From contig JAWOGA010000018.1 of assembly GCA_046497225.1 (NCBI GenBank), positions 1 to 31,490 on the forward strand: a stretch of 31,490 bases of DNA. Direction: 5' to 3'. Numbering within the stretch: position 1 is the first letter of the stretch; each line of letters starts with the position of its first letter. Source of the stretch: JAXHLG01 sp046497225. GTDB taxonomy: Bacteria > Patescibacteriota > Minisyncoccia > Moranbacterales > DUUL01. The position numbers and the translations under genes were made by a program. The notes under the pieces were generated by a model that was not told where the DNA came from, did no database searches, and saw nothing but the letters and a program-made list of their open reading frames with translations. This document shows positions 29,453-31,490 of the stretch, in pieces.

Positions 29453-30382
29453 ATGGAACTAAAAATAATATCCGTTAATACCTCAAAAGAGAAAGGAACC
29501 ATTAAAGAGCCCGTGGAGGAAATTACGCTGAACCATCACGGCATAATGGATGACGCACACTCAGGCCCCTGGCACCGGCAGGTAAGTTTGCTCGGCAAGG
29601 AAAGTGTTGACCGTTTTTCCAGTCAGGCTGGCAGGCCCATTGCCCCGGGAGAATTTGCAGAGAACATTACCACAGAGGGCGTGGAACTGGTAAAAACTTC
29701 ACCACTGGATCGGTTCTCGGGAGAAAACGTGGAGCTGGAAGTTACCCAAATCGGAAAATCCTGCCACGGTTCTGCTTGCGCCATTTTTCGGGAAGTAGGC
29801 AGTTGTGTCATGCCAAAAGAAGGCATCTTTGCCAGGGTGATTCGTCAGGGATCATTAAAACCCGGGGATGTGCTGACCTATCATCCGAGACGGTTCCGTT
29901 TTCAGGTGGTTACCCTGAGCGACAGGGCCAGCAAAGGAGAATATGCGGATCGCAGCGGCCCCCGCATTGTTGAGATTCTCAATGAGTATTATAAAGAGCA
30001 ACCTCGCGATATTGAGGTTTCCCACACCATTATCCCGGATGATGCCTCGAGCCTGAGCGTCCTGATTGAAAAAACCACTTATGATGAGGTGGATGTGATC
30101 ATCACCACTGGTGGCACAGGTATCGGACCACGGGACGTTACCGTGGAAACGATCCGCCCCATGCTCGACAAGGAGATTCCCGGTATCATGGAAATGATAC
30201 GGGTAAGATACGGAAAAGAAAAGCCAAATGCTTTGCTTAGCCGCGGTGTAGCCGGGCTTATCGGGGAAACGTTAATCTATACGCTGCCGGGGAGCGTTAA
30301 AGCGGTGAATGAGTATATGGAAGAGATTCTGAAAACCCTGGAGCATCTGATTTATATGCGCCACGGGTTGGACGCCCATTAG
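29453..30382 (+). CDS. MOSC-MogA fusion (molybdenum cofactor sulfurase-like plus molybdopterin adenylyltransferase)
   Basis: The 309-residue protein has an N-terminal MOSC domain (about 1-145; GIMDDAHSGPWHRQVSLL, PGEFAENITTEG, cysteines at 104, 109 and 118 in GKSCHGSACAIF and the REVGSCVMP segment). It is joined to a MogA/MoaB domain (about 148-300; FQVVTLSDRASKGEYADRSG, DVIITTGGTGIGPRDVT, EIPGIMEMIR, LIYTLPGS). The MogA half adenylylates molybdopterin before Mo insertion. MOSC domains bind or transfer sulfur or the cofactor. The fusion beside moaC suggests coupled late steps of cofactor handling. Start ATG 29453 is 4 bases after the moaC stop. Fusions of this order are known in Bacteroidota and some other anaerobes. 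Confidence 0.93.
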   Translation: MELKIISVNTSKEKGTIKEPVEEITLNHHGIMDDAHSGPWHRQVSLLGKESVDRFSSQAGRPIAPGEFAENITTEGVELVKTSPLDRFSGENVELEVTQIGKSCHGSACAIFREVGSCVMPKEGIFARVIRQGSLKPGDVLTYHPRRFRFQVVTLSDRASKGEYADRSGPRIVEILNEYYKEQPRDIEVSHTIIPDDASSLSVLIEKTTYDEVDVIITTGGTGIGPRDVTVETIRPMLDKEIPGIMEMIRVRYGKEKPNALLSRGVAGLIGETLIYTLPGSVKAVNEYMEEILKTLEHLIYMRHGLDAH

Positions 30383-30450
30383 TTGGCAGGGAGACCAGGA
30401 AGGCCGACCAGCGTTGGCTTGATGAAGACAGTTAGATGTCCATTAGTTGG
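30367..30450 (+). repeat. Two copies of an imperfect 20-base direct repeat
   Basis: gttggacgcccattagttgg (30367-30386, covering the MOSC-MogA stop) and gttagatgtccattagttgg (30431-30450) match at 17 of 20 bases, 64 bases apart. They look like a partial duplication of the gene's 3' end. The rest of 30383-30486 holds only a weak GC hairpin. Confidence 0.5.
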
Positions 30451-30486
30451 TAAGAAAACGGGCACATCCGGGATGTTTTCCCGCAA

Positions 30487-31490
30487 CTATTTGGGGACCA
30501 AAACCCCATCCTCATATTTTACCACAAAAGCATCACTGACTCCATTTGCCCACAACTCACGCATATGGATGATAGCTACCGCTAACTTGTCAAAGTTACC
30601 CGAGATATACTTATACCATCCGTCTATGTGATATTTCTGAAGCTGGTCGTTGATGCCAAGGTATTCACTGGCCTCCTCAATACTCAGATCCTTTTTATGT
30701 GCCATCACCTGAACGGAATAGAAAGTCTCAGGCGTTTCCTCCGCTTCTTTTTCCTTCTCGTCCATCCGACGTTCAAGGTCATCCACAGTTTCCATAAGCG
30801 CCTCATAATGACGCAGTAACTCGACCTGCTCCTGCGTAAGCTCACCTATTTCATCTGTTACAAGCCTCATATCCTGGTCATGTTCATCCCCGAACGATGA
30901 GAGATCATCTTCCACAGTATCCGTGCGTGAAGCGAGATGATTCATCCTGTCCACATCCCCCGGATACATGGCATCCTCAATGGGGGCCCAGTCTTTTGAG
31001 TTGGTATTATTTCCGAGCCTGAAAGTAAGACCAACACTGGTATAATTATACATGTCTTTCCTGCTTCCTGTAACCACCCTTGCGTCCAGTTCATCGGTCA
31101 TGGCATATTGAAACGATGACTTCACTCCGATATCAATCCTTTCAGAGACCTTGAAATTAACACCCATTCCAAATGGGATGACCCAGGAGCCCTCCGTTTG
31201 GCCTTCCCGGGGTTCATCGTAAGGGTACCTGAGCACATTGCCGGTTTGCAGTTCCATTAACTTCGATTCAAACGAAATTGCGCCTAAACCTGTAAACCCA
31301 TAGATATTCATCCAGCGGTTTGTGCTGCTCCGGGGTGCCAGTAACCCATTCAGGCTAACGTTGGCTGTGAGGGAAGCATGCATCATTATATTGTCAAATT
31401 TTCTGTTATCCTCTGTATTCACGCCAGTCATCTCTCCATAAAGGAAATTTGTCTGAAGCGTAAGGACGGGTGATGCATGGTAATTAAAAA
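30487..31490 (-). CDS. Bacteroidota outer-membrane barrel protein with coiled coil and SPOR-like tail (5' end outside window)
   Basis: The frame is open from the right edge (reading NYHASPVLTLQTNFLYGEM...), so the signal peptide and first strands are missing. The visible barrel part has alternating strands (MNIYGFTGLGAISFES, GSWVIPFGMGVNFKVSERID, NYTSVGLTFRLG), as in OmpA-type or porin-like proteins. It is followed by an acidic coiled-coil linker (about 30690-30930). The tail (TFYSVQVMAHKKDL... ending DGWYKYISGNFDKLA and GVSDAFVVKYEDG) resembles a SPOR-like peptidoglycan-binding domain common in Bacteroidota envelope proteins. It could anchor the outer membrane to the wall. It is convergent with the MOSC-MogA gene. 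The exact family is uncertain. Confidence 0.7.
   Translation of the reverse strand, partial: FNYHASPVLTLQTNFLYGEMTGVNTEDNRKFDNIMMHASLTANVSLNGLLAPRSSTNRWMNIYGFTGLGAISFESKLMELQTGNVLRYPYDEPREGQTEGSWVIPFGMGVNFKVSERIDIGVKSSFQYAMTDELDARVVTGSRKDMYNYTSVGLTFRLGNNTNSKDWAPIEDAMYPGDVDRMNHLASRTDTVEDDLSSFGDEHDQDMRLVTDEIGELTQEQVELLRHYEALMETVDDLERRMDEKEKEAEETPETFYSVQVMAHKKDLSIEEASEYLGINDQLQKYHIDGWYKYISGNFDKLAVAIIHMRELWANGVSDAFVVKYEDGVLVPK

Noticed and set aside
1..31490. CRISPR arrays or other regularly spaced repeats
   Set aside because: No set of three or more equally spaced direct repeats was seen. The repeats found are single palindromes or short tandems.

Overview
The window joins two unrelated pieces of DNA. 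Bases 1 to about 26970 are an AT-rich chromosome segment that reads as a Candidate Phyla Radiation (Patescibacteria, Parcubacteria-like) bacterium. This is inferred from family resemblance: a baseplate-J-like secreted protein, a 61-residue zinc-ribbon L28, a C39-like secreted peptidase, a GT39-type transferase, an O-antigen-ligase-like protein, a two-domain thioredoxin-fold membrane protein and a four-helix-bundle S23 protein. From about 26971 to the end the DNA is visibly GC-richer (35 of 60 bases G/C in 27001-27060 against 22 of 60 in 26881-26940, counted by hand). It looks like Bacteroidota: an APC permease with regulatory tail, moaC, a MOSC-MogA fusion and an outer-membrane barrel protein with a SPOR-like tail. 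At the join uvrB loses its last three quarters and the permease loses its start. The simplest reading is a chimeric metagenome contig, not a natural fusion.

Layout, left part. 1-3.5 kb: end of a baseplate-J-like gene, yebC-ruvC, tRNA-Arg(UCG) and a small unknown gene with its own promoter, Shine-Dalgarno (SD) site and terminator. 3.6-8.9 kb: P2-type cation ATPase with an altered phosphorylation motif, C39-like peptidase, alpha/beta hydrolase and CapA-like metallophosphatase. 8.9-12 kb: LutB-like LUD/ferredoxin protein, ECF sigma factor with a membrane partner, and a small membrane protein. 12.2-13.9 kb: two MAKKE- membrane proteins, the second with two thioredoxin-fold domains. 14.0-17.7 kb: pyruvate:ferredoxin oxidoreductase operon porG-porD-(HAD phosphatase)-porA-porB. 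17.7-21.1 kb: S23 protein between short inverted repeats, rmuC and a GT39-like protein. 21.3-26.4 kb: tRNA-Glu(UUC), HMA-like protein, VTT-like membrane protein, O-antigen-ligase-like protein, L28, a site-2 protease, a small unknown gene behind a consensus promoter and a structured leader, then an inverted-repeat element before uvrB.

Together the left genes suggest a small, fermentative cell that reduces ferredoxin through POR and invests in envelope and secreted proteins. UGA behaves as a stop throughout, so this is the standard bacterial code rather than the UGA-Gly code of SR1/Gracilibacteria.

The most interesting biology in the left part is a class of isolated genes (3076, 7161, 25564) with strong SD sites and private terminators. 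About twenty neighbouring genes have no recognisable SD. The 25564 gene also has an attenuator-like leader and a perfect 32-base palindrome over its stop codon. A second puzzle is a palindrome core that occurs twice with compensated flanks.
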